Source: Candidatus Competibacteraceae bacterium
Lineage (GTDB): Bacteria > Pseudomonadota > Gammaproteobacteria > Competibacterales > Competibacteraceae
Direction of reading: 5' to 3'
Assembly: GCA_027492875.1 (NCBI GenBank)
Contig: JAPUDV010000109.1
Coordinates: forward strand, 6,171 to 47,922
DNA: 41,752 nt
Below are positions 35,289 to 41,752 of this stretch, piece after piece; positions within the stretch are counted from its first letter, which is position 1, and each line of letters opens with the position of its first letter. Both the position numbers and the translations under genes were made by a program. The notes beneath the pieces are model-generated. The model had not been told where the DNA came from. It saw only the letters and a program-made list of their open reading frames with translations, and did not search any database.

Positions 35289-35316
35289 AACCCTCCTCCC
35301 CTTGTGGGGGAGGGTT
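35289..35316. terminator. Hairpin between convergent prpE and glucoamylase-like gene
   Basis: AACCCTCCTCCCC pairs imperfectly with GGGGGAGGGTT around a TTGT loop, in the gap between two convergent genes. There is no T-run on either strand. It could act as a bidirectional Rho-assisted terminator or be one of the extragenic hairpins seen elsewhere in the window. Confidence 0.45.
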
Positions 35317-35364
35317 GGGGTCAATGCCAAGGCGGCTACCACAACCCTTCCTGGCTCGCTCCAT

Positions 35365-37398
35365 TCAGTCGAAAAACCGTTCCGCACCGAGCAGCGGCAG
35401 CACCCGCTGAATGATCGGATCGGCGGCGAAATGCCTCTGAATGACGCCATCCCGCAAATGGTTGACCAGCGCGATCAGGATCATGCTCTGATTCAGGGCG
35501 AGATAGTTGTAGGCCACTTGGCCGCCGCGCGGGTCCACGGCATCGTAGAAACCGAAATCACCGTACAGGGGATAGCGTTCGGCCAGTTGGCGCAGGTTGA
35601 CGACGGCCGTCGCAGGGTCCACCAGCAGGGCCAGCGCCGCCGCGTGCGGGGTCACCGCGCCGGCCGCATAGCCGCGCGCCCCCAACAGGCGAACCCCGTA
35701 TTCGCCGTAGCCGTGACCGTCCGGCTTCGAACTGGGCGACAGCCCCCACACCGGATAACCCAAATGCTCCAAGGCAAAACGCCGGTGGATCTGGGTATGC
35801 ACCCGCGCGTTGCGGCCCAGGCTGGCGGGCGCGAGACGCGGCTCGTCCAGCACCAGCAGCGGCATCAGCGCCTCGAACAGGCTGCCGCCCCAGGACGGCA
35901 CGAAGCGCAGCCCTTTCCAGACGTAGTAGCCGCCGGAGAAGCGGTGGCCGTTCACGGTCTTGACGGCTCGACCCTTGGGCGATTGCGATTGCCAGTCGAA
36001 CTGGCGCGGGAAGGTGCGCGCCATGCGGTACCAGTGCTCCACCGGCGCTTGGCCCTTGCCGATGGCGATCAGGCTGCCTAGCCGCGACTCGGTGTACAAC
36101 AGGCCATAGCTGTATTCGGAGCGGTAGGGCAGATTGACGTAGTAGCCGTGCATCATCAATTGCTCGACCGGATCATAGAAAAAGCCGTAATTCTCGCGGT
36201 CGATCAGCCGGGCGCAGCGCTCCGCCAGTTCGGGAACGGCGTTGCGCACCACCATCAGCCCGGCGCTCAGCCAAGCCGAATCCACGAACGAAATGAAGTG
36301 ACTGGTGCGCTCCAGGCTGGTGGTGTCGTAATAGTTGAAGAAAAACCCCCGCCAGGTTTCCAACCGCTCCAGCGTGTCCAGCGTCCGGCCCAGCCGCGCC
36401 CGCGCCTCGTCCGCGTCGATCAGGTCCAGTTCCCGCGCGGCGACGATGTCGATCAGGTACAGGCCGATGTTGGTGACGTTGGTGTAATCGCCCACCCAGG
36501 CATGCTCGGGGGCGACGGAGCCGGCGAAGCGCACCGTGTCGAGCGGCAGGCCGTGCTCGCGGTCGCTCAAGGCCGCCAACCCGCGCCAGGTATCGCGCGC
36601 CAGCCGCTCAAGAAACGCCCGGTCATCGGCCGGCAACTCGGCCGGACTCGCCAGCAGGCGTTCCGGCCAGCCGGCCAGCCGGGCGCGGATGTGAGGCTGG
36701 GCCGCTTCCTTGCCGCCGAGGCGGTTTTCCCAAGCCGTCTTGTTGGGTGGGATCACCGGATCGCGGACGCCGGGGCCGGGCTGGCCGGTTTTGATCAGGG
36801 CGATGTCGTCCAGCCAGTAGGCGCCGGTGGCCGACGAGCGGCGTGGTTGCAACACCAGGGCCAGTTGGCGCAGATGCCGCCAGTCGGCGATACCGTTCAT
36901 CCGCTGCAAGGGCACCTGGAAACGCCGCCAGCGGTCGGTGATGCCGTCGATCACGGCACTACCCCGGCGCAGCAGGCCGGGCGGCGCCCCCGCCAGCGGT
37001 TGCTTGAATTCGAGCTTCAAGGCATCGGCGTAGCCGGCGCGGGCGTCGCCGCGAATCCACAGCTCCAGATGATCGTAGGCCGAGGCGTCCAGATCGGGCA
37101 GGGTCAATTGCCAGCCGATATCGTCCATCGCGCCGGGGGCGAACTGGTAGCGAAGATGCAGCGCCCGGTGGCTGTCCGAAGAATCCGGCCGTTGTGCGGG
37201 TTCCAGTCGGTAATCGATTTGGCCGGCGCGGTGGTCCGGCGCGGTGGTCCAGCCGCTCATCGTCACGCCCGACGCGGGGCTGGCGGGTCGCTCGAAGTCG
37301 TGCAACAGCAGGGGCGGAACGGTGGATTCGGCAACCAGCCCGCCGGGGCCGAGCAGACAGCCGAACAGGGCGAACAGGCGGAACGGGACGGTGGGCAT
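35365..37398 (-). CDS. Secreted glucoamylase-family (GH-like) protein
   Basis: A 677-residue exported protein. The signal sequence FRLFALFGCLLGPGGLVAES is followed by a beta-rich domain (about 30-190, FERPASPASGVTMSGW to AYWLDDIALIK) that resembles a CBM-type sugar-binding domain. A (alpha/alpha)-barrel domain of the glucoamylase/DUF3131 family follows, with VGDYTNVTNIGLYLIDIVA, FFFNYYDTTSLERTSHFISF and VDSAWLSAGLMVVRN. GGYYVWKGLRFVPSWGGSLF and GYGEYGVRLLG are further family hallmarks, and the ending AYNYLALNQSMILIAL is typical. It likely acts on a beta-glucan or related polysaccharide in the periplasm; the substrate is not evident. ATG 37398 lies within a 74-base tandem duplication. Confidence 0.88.
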   Translation of the reverse strand: MPTVPFRLFALFGCLLGPGGLVAESTVPPLLLHDFERPASPASGVTMSGWTTAPDHRAGQIDYRLEPAQRPDSSDSHRALHLRYQFAPGAMDDIGWQLTLPDLDASAYDHLELWIRGDARAGYADALKLEFKQPLAGAPPGLLRRGSAVIDGITDRWRRFQVPLQRMNGIADWRHLRQLALVLQPRRSSATGAYWLDDIALIKTGQPGPGVRDPVIPPNKTAWENRLGGKEAAQPHIRARLAGWPERLLASPAELPADDRAFLERLARDTWRGLAALSDREHGLPLDTVRFAGSVAPEHAWVGDYTNVTNIGLYLIDIVAARELDLIDADEARARLGRTLDTLERLETWRGFFFNYYDTTSLERTSHFISFVDSAWLSAGLMVVRNAVPELAERCARLIDRENYGFFYDPVEQLMMHGYYVNLPYRSEYSYGLLYTESRLGSLIAIGKGQAPVEHWYRMARTFPRQFDWQSQSPKGRAVKTVNGHRFSGGYYVWKGLRFVPSWGGSLFEALMPLLVLDEPRLAPASLGRNARVHTQIHRRFALEHLGYPVWGLSPSSKPDGHGYGEYGVRLLGARGYAAGAVTPHAAALALLVDPATAVVNLRQLAERYPLYGDFGFYDAVDPRGGQVAYNYLALNQSMILIALVNHLRDGVIQRHFAADPIIQRVLPLLGAERFFD

Positions 37399-37531
37399 GG
37401 GTTTCGGCTGATGGATGCTTTGGAGAAAACCACGGCCATTGTAAACCAAGCCAGGATCGGGACGGTGGGCATGGGTTTCGGCTGATGGATGCTTTGGAGA
37501 AAACCACGGCCATTGTAAACCAAGCCAGGAT
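37384..37531. repeat. Perfect 74-bp tandem duplication
   Basis: Bases 37384-37457 are repeated without a mismatch at 37458-37531. The unit includes the start codon and first codons of the leftward glucoamylase-family gene plus its upstream region. Because 74 is not a multiple of 3, the duplicate ATG (37472-37470) is out of frame with the gene and would read MPTVPILAWF. It is either a recent duplication or an assembly artefact. Confidence 0.97.
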
Positions 37532-37662
37532 GAGGAAACGCGGGCCACGGTGCGGCGTGGTTCGTGCGGGTGACGCGGGTTTTCAGCTTGAATTTATGTT
37601 TGGCCGGCATTCTTGGAGCGTCGCATGACAATCTCGACGAATATCCCAAAGGAGGTCGCGCC

Positions 37663-38022
37663 ATGATTCCACGCCCACACTGCGTTGCAAGCGGACTTGC
37701 CAGCCTCATGCTGCTGGTTCCCCTGGTCGGACAGACCGAGCCGCCACCGGGCCGCCTGCTGGCCTCCCAATGCGCCCAGTGCCACGGCACCGACGGTCGC
37801 GCCGTCGGCGACATGGAGCGCTTGGCCGGGAAAAGCGCTGGAGAGCTTTGGGAAGAGATGCTGGAAATGAAATACAGCCGCGATACGGGCGACATCATGC
37901 ACCGTCAAGCCAAGGGCTACACCGAGGATCAAATCCGCCTGATCGCGCAGTATTACGCTGGAACAAGCAGTGGCGGCGGGCTTGACCGAAGCGAAAAAAG
38001 CGGCGAACACGACGACGATTGA
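37663..38022 (+). CDS. Monoheme cytochrome c (FccA-like subunit)
   Basis: A 119-residue exported cytochrome with a signal-like hydrophobic stretch (ASGLASLMLLVPLVGQTE) and one heme site, C37-A-Q-C40-H41. M70 or M79 could be the second axial ligand. It lies 51 bases upstream of the flavoprotein of flavocytochrome c, so it is probably its electron-accepting cytochrome subunit. ATG 37663 follows AAAGGAGG at ideal spacing. The C-terminal tail is acidic (GEHDDD). Some FccA proteins are diheme; this one is the short monoheme type. Confidence 0.93.
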   Translation: MIPRPHCVASGLASLMLLVPLVGQTEPPPGRLLASQCAQCHGTDGRAVGDMERLAGKSAGELWEEMLEMKYSRDTGDIMHRQAKGYTEDQIRLIAQYYAGTSSGGGLDRSEKSGEHDDD

Positions 38023-38027
38023 CCGGG

Positions 38028-38069
38028 TTTCCTTTAAAAATTAATTGAAATTCAACTTTATAAAGGAAA
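38028..38069 (+). promoter_or_regulatory. Hairpin covering the fccB ribosome binding site
   Basis: TTTCCTTTA at 38028-38036 is the perfect reverse complement of TAAAGGAAA at 38061-38069, with three further pairs after one mismatch. The 3' arm contains the AAAGGA ribosome binding site of the gene at 38074. Folding would hide it, suggesting control of fccB translation relative to the cytochrome gene. Confidence 0.5.
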
Positions 38070-38073
38070 AGCC

Positions 38074-39363
38074 ATGAATACCATCTCTCGTCGCCATTTT
38101 CTAAAACTGATCGGTGCTTCCACGGCCGTGGCCGCCAGTCCCACGCTTTTGAACGCCCAAACCGGACCCGCACGGCGGGTGGTGGTGGTGGGCGGCGGTT
38201 TCGCCGGCGCCACCGCCGCCAAATACCTGCGCCATTGGGGCGGTGGCGGCGTTGCCGTTACGCTGGTGGACGCCAATCCCGCTCATGTCTCCTGCATTCT
38301 GAGCAACCTGGTGTTGAACAACGCCCTGAGCCTGTCGCAAATCACCTTCAATTACGCCGCCCTGCAACAGAAATACGGCGTTACCGCGGTCCAGGGTCAG
38401 GCGACCGGCATCAGTGGCGGGAAATTGCTGTTGGCGAACGGCCAGTCCCTCAGCTACGACCGGCTGATTCTGGCTCCCGGCATCGATTTCGACTTCGGCA
38501 AAATCGGCGTTCAAGACCCGGCCAATCTGCTTCACGCCTGGAAAGCCGGCCCGCAAACCACTTTGCTCCAACAGCAACTCAAGGCCATGCCCGCTGGCGG
38601 CAAGTTCGTCCTGACCGTTCCACCGGCGCCGTACCGCTGTCCGCCGGGGCCTTACGAGCGCGCCTGTTTGGTCGCCGACTATCTGAAGAAGAATAAACCC
38701 GGATCCAAGGTCATCGTGCTGGACGCCAACCCTAAGATCATCGCCGAGGAACGTACCTTCACCAAAGCCTTCAACGAAACCCACAAGGGCTACGTCGAGT
38801 ACCATCCCGGCGTGATCGTAACGGCGGTCAACGCTGGTGCGCGAACAATCGCCTACAGCGAGAACGGCCAGCAGAAAACCCTGCGGGCCGGCGTGCTGAA
38901 CGTGCTTCCGCCGCAGAAGGCCGGAAAGATCGCCTTCGACGCGGGGCTGGTGCCAGCGGGACAGAACTGGGCGTCGATCGATCCGCTCAGCTACGAATCC
39001 ACCCTGATTCCCGGCATTCACGTTATCGGCGACGCGCAGGGGACCGGCCAGCCCAAGTCCGGGCATATCGCCAACGCCGAAGCCAAAGTATGCGCCGACG
39101 CCATCCTGCGCGCCTTCGCCGGCGTGGCTCCTGATCCGGCGCCGACCACCAACTCGGCCTGCTACAGCCCGATCACCGCCAACACCGCGTCCTGGCTGAC
39201 GGCGGTGTTCGCTTACGACCCGAATACGCTGGATCCGGTGACCGGCAAGGGTGTAATGAAAGCAGTACCGGAATCCTTTGGCGAAGCGCCCGCCGCTACC
39301 CAGGACAACTACGAGAAAATGTTCGACTGGGCCGGCAATCTGTTCGGCGATACCTTCGCCTGA
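38074..39363 (+). CDS. fccB: Flavocytochrome c sulfide dehydrogenase, flavoprotein subunit
   Basis: Oxidises sulfide in the periplasm and passes electrons to cytochrome c. It is 429 residues with a Tat signal (SRRHFLKLIGASTAVAAS). The FAD domain starts VVVVGGGFAGATAAKYLR. C74 in HVSCILSNLVLN matches the cysteine that binds FAD covalently in the purple-bacterial enzyme. C189 (YRCPPGPYERAC) and C363 (TNSACYSPITAN) occupy the positions of the redox-active disulfide. The C-terminal FCSD flavin-binding domain is intact. The Tat signal implies export folded, with the cytochrome subunit joined in the periplasm. Confidence 0.95.
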   Translation: MNTISRRHFLKLIGASTAVAASPTLLNAQTGPARRVVVVGGGFAGATAAKYLRHWGGGGVAVTLVDANPAHVSCILSNLVLNNALSLSQITFNYAALQQKYGVTAVQGQATGISGGKLLLANGQSLSYDRLILAPGIDFDFGKIGVQDPANLLHAWKAGPQTTLLQQQLKAMPAGGKFVLTVPPAPYRCPPGPYERACLVADYLKKNKPGSKVIVLDANPKIIAEERTFTKAFNETHKGYVEYHPGVIVTAVNAGARTIAYSENGQQKTLRAGVLNVLPPQKAGKIAFDAGLVPAGQNWASIDPLSYESTLIPGIHVIGDAQGTGQPKSGHIANAEAKVCADAILRAFAGVAPDPAPTTNSACYSPITANTASWLTAVFAYDPNTLDPVTGKGVMKAVPESFGEAPAATQDNYEKMFDWAGNLFGDTFA

Positions 39364-39470
39364 ACGGCGCGTTCATCGGAATTTCACGGCATCCAATTCG
39401 GGTGGCGGGCGGGCTCCGGCTCTGTGGCCGGAGCAGCCCGTTTTCCGTTCAACTTCATCGGATCGCCGCC

Positions 39471-40275
39471 ATGCTTCAGGAAATTCTGCTCGTTCCCGCC
39501 GCCGGGGCTTTGGCCTTCGCCGGCCTCAAGCTACGCAAGCGGCGCCAGTACCGTCGATTGCAAGCCCGCCAGCGCGACTTTGTCGTTCGCCATGGGGCCG
39601 GCCTGAATCTGCCCGAACACCTGCCGGAGGCGCTATCCGACTTCCGAAAGCGCATCGCCATCGTTTCCGAGCCTGTGCCGGCAAGCGCGTTCGAAACGCT
39701 GCGGGAAGCCACCCTGCGCCACGCCAGCACCGAGCGCAGCTATTTTCCCGCTCACGAGAAGGGCGACGCCGTCGCCTGCGAAGACCTGCACCCGCACCGC
39801 GCCGGAAATCTGCGCTTTCTCCTAATCGAACTACCTGCGCCGGCTGTGCGCGGCGGTGATCGGCGAACCGGTCGTTCCCGCGCCGTTCGAAGATCAGAGT
39901 TCCTGTTCGCTGCTGTTTTACGACCGGCCGCGCGATCGTATCGGCTGGCACTACGACTACAACTTCTACAATGGCCGTCATTTCACCGTGCTGCTGCCGC
40001 TGGTCAACCGCCATCTTCACGAGGACCGGTTGTCGTCGGCGCAACTGGTGATCCGCCAGGACGGGCGGAAAGCGATGGTGCCCGCTTCACCCAATACCCT
40101 GATCGTGTTCGAAGGGGCAAAGGTGTTTCACAAGGTCACCCGACTGGAGAAAAACGAATTGCACGTCATGCCGAGCATGACCTTCTGTACCCGGCTGCGG
40201 GCGTCGCTGTTCAAGGGTGCGATCCGCCAGTTCAAGGACATCGCCTATTTCGGCCCGAGGGCGTTGTGGAGCTGA
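39471..40275 (+). pseudogene. 2OG-Fe(II) oxygenase-like gene, frame-disrupted
   Basis: Two overlapping reading frames together make one protein of about 267 residues. The 5' part (39471 to about 39790, MLQEILLVPAAGALAFAGLK to ACEDLH) and the 3' part (about 39793-40275) are offset by one base. The 3' frame reads RTAPEICAFS, an in-frame TAA at 39823-39825, then SNYLRRLCAAVIGEPVVPAP. It continues with the iron-binding region IGWHYDYNFYNGRHF (HxD), later FEGAKVFHKV (second His) and an Arg for 2-oxoglutarate. Dropping one C from the CCC run at 39791-39793 restores the family-like join. The gene is thus either a pseudogene with a frameshift plus a stop, or carries sequencing errors. The substrate is unknown. 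Confidence 0.82.
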
Positions 40276-40316
40276 GCGAGACGGAGGTCAGGGGGAAGTT
40301 TTGCGCGCCTCACGCC

Positions 40317-41429
40317 TCACGCCTCGCGCGCCAACAGCGCCAGCGTCTCCACATGAGGAGTCTGCGGGAAGAAGTCGTAGGGGATGAGCGTGTCCACCGT
40401 GTAGCCGCTCGCGGCCAATACTTGTAAATTCCGGCTCAGCGTGCCGGCGCTGCACGAGAGATAGGCCAGCCGCTCCGGCCGGAATTCCGCCGCCGCCCAG
40501 GCCAGCACCGCCGGTTCCAGGCCGGTGCGCGGGGGATTAACGTACAGTAGTCGTCTTCCGGCGGTCGACGCCCAATCCCGCAGTTGCGGGAGGCGCTCGG
40601 CGCATTTGCCGCGCAACACGGTCGCGGCCGGCGCGTTCGGGCGGGCGCATTCCACCGTCTCGCCGCCCAGCTCCACGCCGATGACGCGGCCACCACGCCG
40701 GGTCCAGCGCGCCAGGCTGGCGCCGATGCCGCAGTAAAGGTCGGCGATGCCGTCGCCCGGTCGCGGGTCGAGAAAATCCTCGGCCGCGTCCAGCGCTTGC
40801 CGGTACAGTTCGGGAATCTGCTGCTGGAAGGCAGTCGGCCCGTATACCAGCCCAAACCCGTCCCGCGAGCGAGGTTGCCCCCACGGCAGCCGCCAGCCCG
40901 ACCGGGCGAACAGTCGCCGCCCGGCCGCCGGATGCAGGTGCAGCCACAAGCCCTCCAATCCGCCGGCAGCCAGCGTCGCCTGCCGGTTAACGTCCAGCCA
41001 GGCCAGGTCGGGGACACGGTGGGTTTTCAAAACCAGCGTCGCCTGCGCGCCGGATTGGACGAAAAAGGCCAGCGGAAAATCCCGTGCTGGCGGCAATGCG
41101 CGCGCCAACTCGTGGATCGTGGCCCGCACCGGTTTGGCATGTACGGGACAGTCGGAAATCGGGATCAATTCGTCGCGCCGCCACAGGCCGAAATTCCAGC
41201 CGTCTATTTCGCTCCAGCGCGCCGACAGGCAGACTTTGCGCCGGTAGCCCCAGCGGGCTTCGCCGACCACCCTCCGCATCGGAGCCAAGCGGTCGGCCCA
41301 GGGCGCCAGTTGTCGTCGCAACCATTCGGTTTTTTGCGCCTCGCTGGCGGCGGCGCTCCATGTCCGGTGGGCGCAGCCGGGACAGCGAAGCGCGCAACCG
41401 GTTGGCGGCAGGTGGAGAAATGCGGGCAT
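40317..41429 (-). CDS. Fe-S class I SAM-dependent RNA methyltransferase (TrmA/RlmD-like)
   Basis: A 370-residue enzyme of the uracil-5-methyltransferase superfamily. The N-terminus has a probable [4Fe-4S] site (C12, C16, C19 in GCALRCPGCAHR; fourth Cys in SDCPVH), as in RlmD/RlmC, but no TRAM domain. The catalytic half has SAM motif DLYCGIGAS, VNPPRTGLEP, the nucleophile Cys in YLSCSAGTLSRNL and the terminal FFPQTPHVETLALL. It probably makes 5-methyluridine in rRNA or tRNA; which base cannot be told from sequence. ATG 41429 gives MPAFLHLPPTGCAL. Confidence 0.93.
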   Translation of the reverse strand: MPAFLHLPPTGCALRCPGCAHRTWSAAASEAQKTEWLRRQLAPWADRLAPMRRVVGEARWGYRRKVCLSARWSEIDGWNFGLWRRDELIPISDCPVHAKPVRATIHELARALPPARDFPLAFFVQSGAQATLVLKTHRVPDLAWLDVNRQATLAAGGLEGLWLHLHPAAGRRLFARSGWRLPWGQPRSRDGFGLVYGPTAFQQQIPELYRQALDAAEDFLDPRPGDGIADLYCGIGASLARWTRRGGRVIGVELGGETVECARPNAPAATVLRGKCAERLPQLRDWASTAGRRLLYVNPPRTGLEPAVLAWAAAEFRPERLAYLSCSAGTLSRNLQVLAASGYTVDTLIPYDFFPQTPHVETLALLAREA

Positions 41430-41472
41430 GGCGGCTATGTGTTTGGAAGGCTGAGCGAAACAGGAGCACGCG

Positions 41473-41682
41473 ATGGTCAGCAGTTATCTGATTTGCGATT
41501 TATGTGGGCACTTTGGGCCACCGGCCGGTTTTCTGAGCCAAGACGGCCTGCGACTATGTTATCAATGCTGGTATCAGGAACGGTTGGGCAACGACCCGTC
41601 GGAGGGCGGCGAACCGAAACCGGCGGCGCCGGAGGAATCCGGAACTTCACGGGAGTCTGACGCCACCGGGCCGAACGGCTAG
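41473..41682 (+). CDS. Small zinc-ribbon protein
   Basis: A 69-residue protein with two CxxC pairs (ICDLCGHF and LCYQCWYQE) that can bind one zinc ion, then a Pro/Glu/Ser-rich tail that looks disordered. ATG 41473 follows CAGGAG at 7 bases. It is divergent from the RNA methyltransferase across 43 bases. No specific family was recognised. Confidence 0.8.
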   Translation: MVSSYLICDLCGHFGPPAGFLSQDGLRLCYQCWYQERLGNDPSEGGEPKPAAPEESGTSRESDATGPNG

Positions 41683-41752
41683 CCGATCACCCACCCGTTA
41701 TTTTAGCCCGAATGTTTCATAAATCTGTCATCGGTGCCAGAGGTCGCCCCTC

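Noticed and set aside
35289..35316. Strong intrinsic terminator after prpE
   Set aside because: A stem is present but there is no T-run on either strand, so it is listed only as a weak hairpin.
33306..35450. 714-residue minus-strand reading frame over prpE
   Set aside because: Same kind of shadow; the plus-strand frame has all acyl-CoA synthetase motifs.

Overview
The window is a high-GC stretch of a gammaproteobacterial chromosome, roughly 65% G+C where I counted by hand. The gene content and the Pseudomonas-like order hemA / TPR lipoprotein / lolB-ispE-tRNA-prs-rplY-pth place it in the Gammaproteobacteria. Together with kaiBC, a propionyl-CoA synthetase and flavocytochrome c sulfide dehydrogenase, this suggests a Competibacter-like or related sulfur/PHA-metabolising lineage. 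That lineage call is inference; no rRNA is present to test it.

Region 1 (1-3767): the 5' end of a leftward coiled-coil gene, then a four-gene MlaE/MlaF/MlaD-type lipid ABC transporter with a PqiC-type outer-membrane lipoprotein. The STAS (MlaB-like) domain is fused to the permease. Region 2 (3939-14430): a signalling run on the + strand. It holds a small unknown protein, a REC-PAS-GGDEF-EAL protein, a periplasmic binding-protein-like sensor, a membrane histidine kinase, a single-domain response regulator, and a REC protein with a C-terminal helical domain that looks like the KaiA/RsbU fold. kaiB, kaiC and pbpC follow. This is the most interesting system here: a clock-type KaiBC core joined to two-component and c-di-GMP modules, with a candidate non-cyanobacterial KaiA analogue directly upstream of kaiB.

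Region 3 (14498-19039, - strand): creA, an HMA-like small protein and the hemA-prfA-prmC operon. Region 4 (19257-29750, + strand): a TPR lipoprotein, then lolB, ispE, tRNA-Gln(UUG), prs, rplY and pth. The usual TPR-lolB junction is split by a two-gene cassette. One gene is a 1328-residue RecQ-type helicase with an N-terminal endonuclease-like domain; the other is a coiled-coil protein with one C-terminal membrane helix. The cassette is preceded by a 113-bp inverted-repeat element and is translationally coupled to lolB. The second cassette gene is AT-richer than its surroundings. This is a candidate defence or genome-maintenance module.

Region 5 (29774-41752): waaA and cysZ (-); malate dehydrogenase and prpE (+); a secreted glucoamylase-family protein (-) whose start lies in a perfect 74-bp tandem duplication; a monoheme cytochrome c plus flavocytochrome c sulfide dehydrogenase pair (+); a frame-disrupted 2OG-Fe(II) oxygenase; an Fe-S type RNA methyltransferase (-); and a small zinc-ribbon protein. 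There is no CRISPR array, rRNA, integrase or recognisable transposase.
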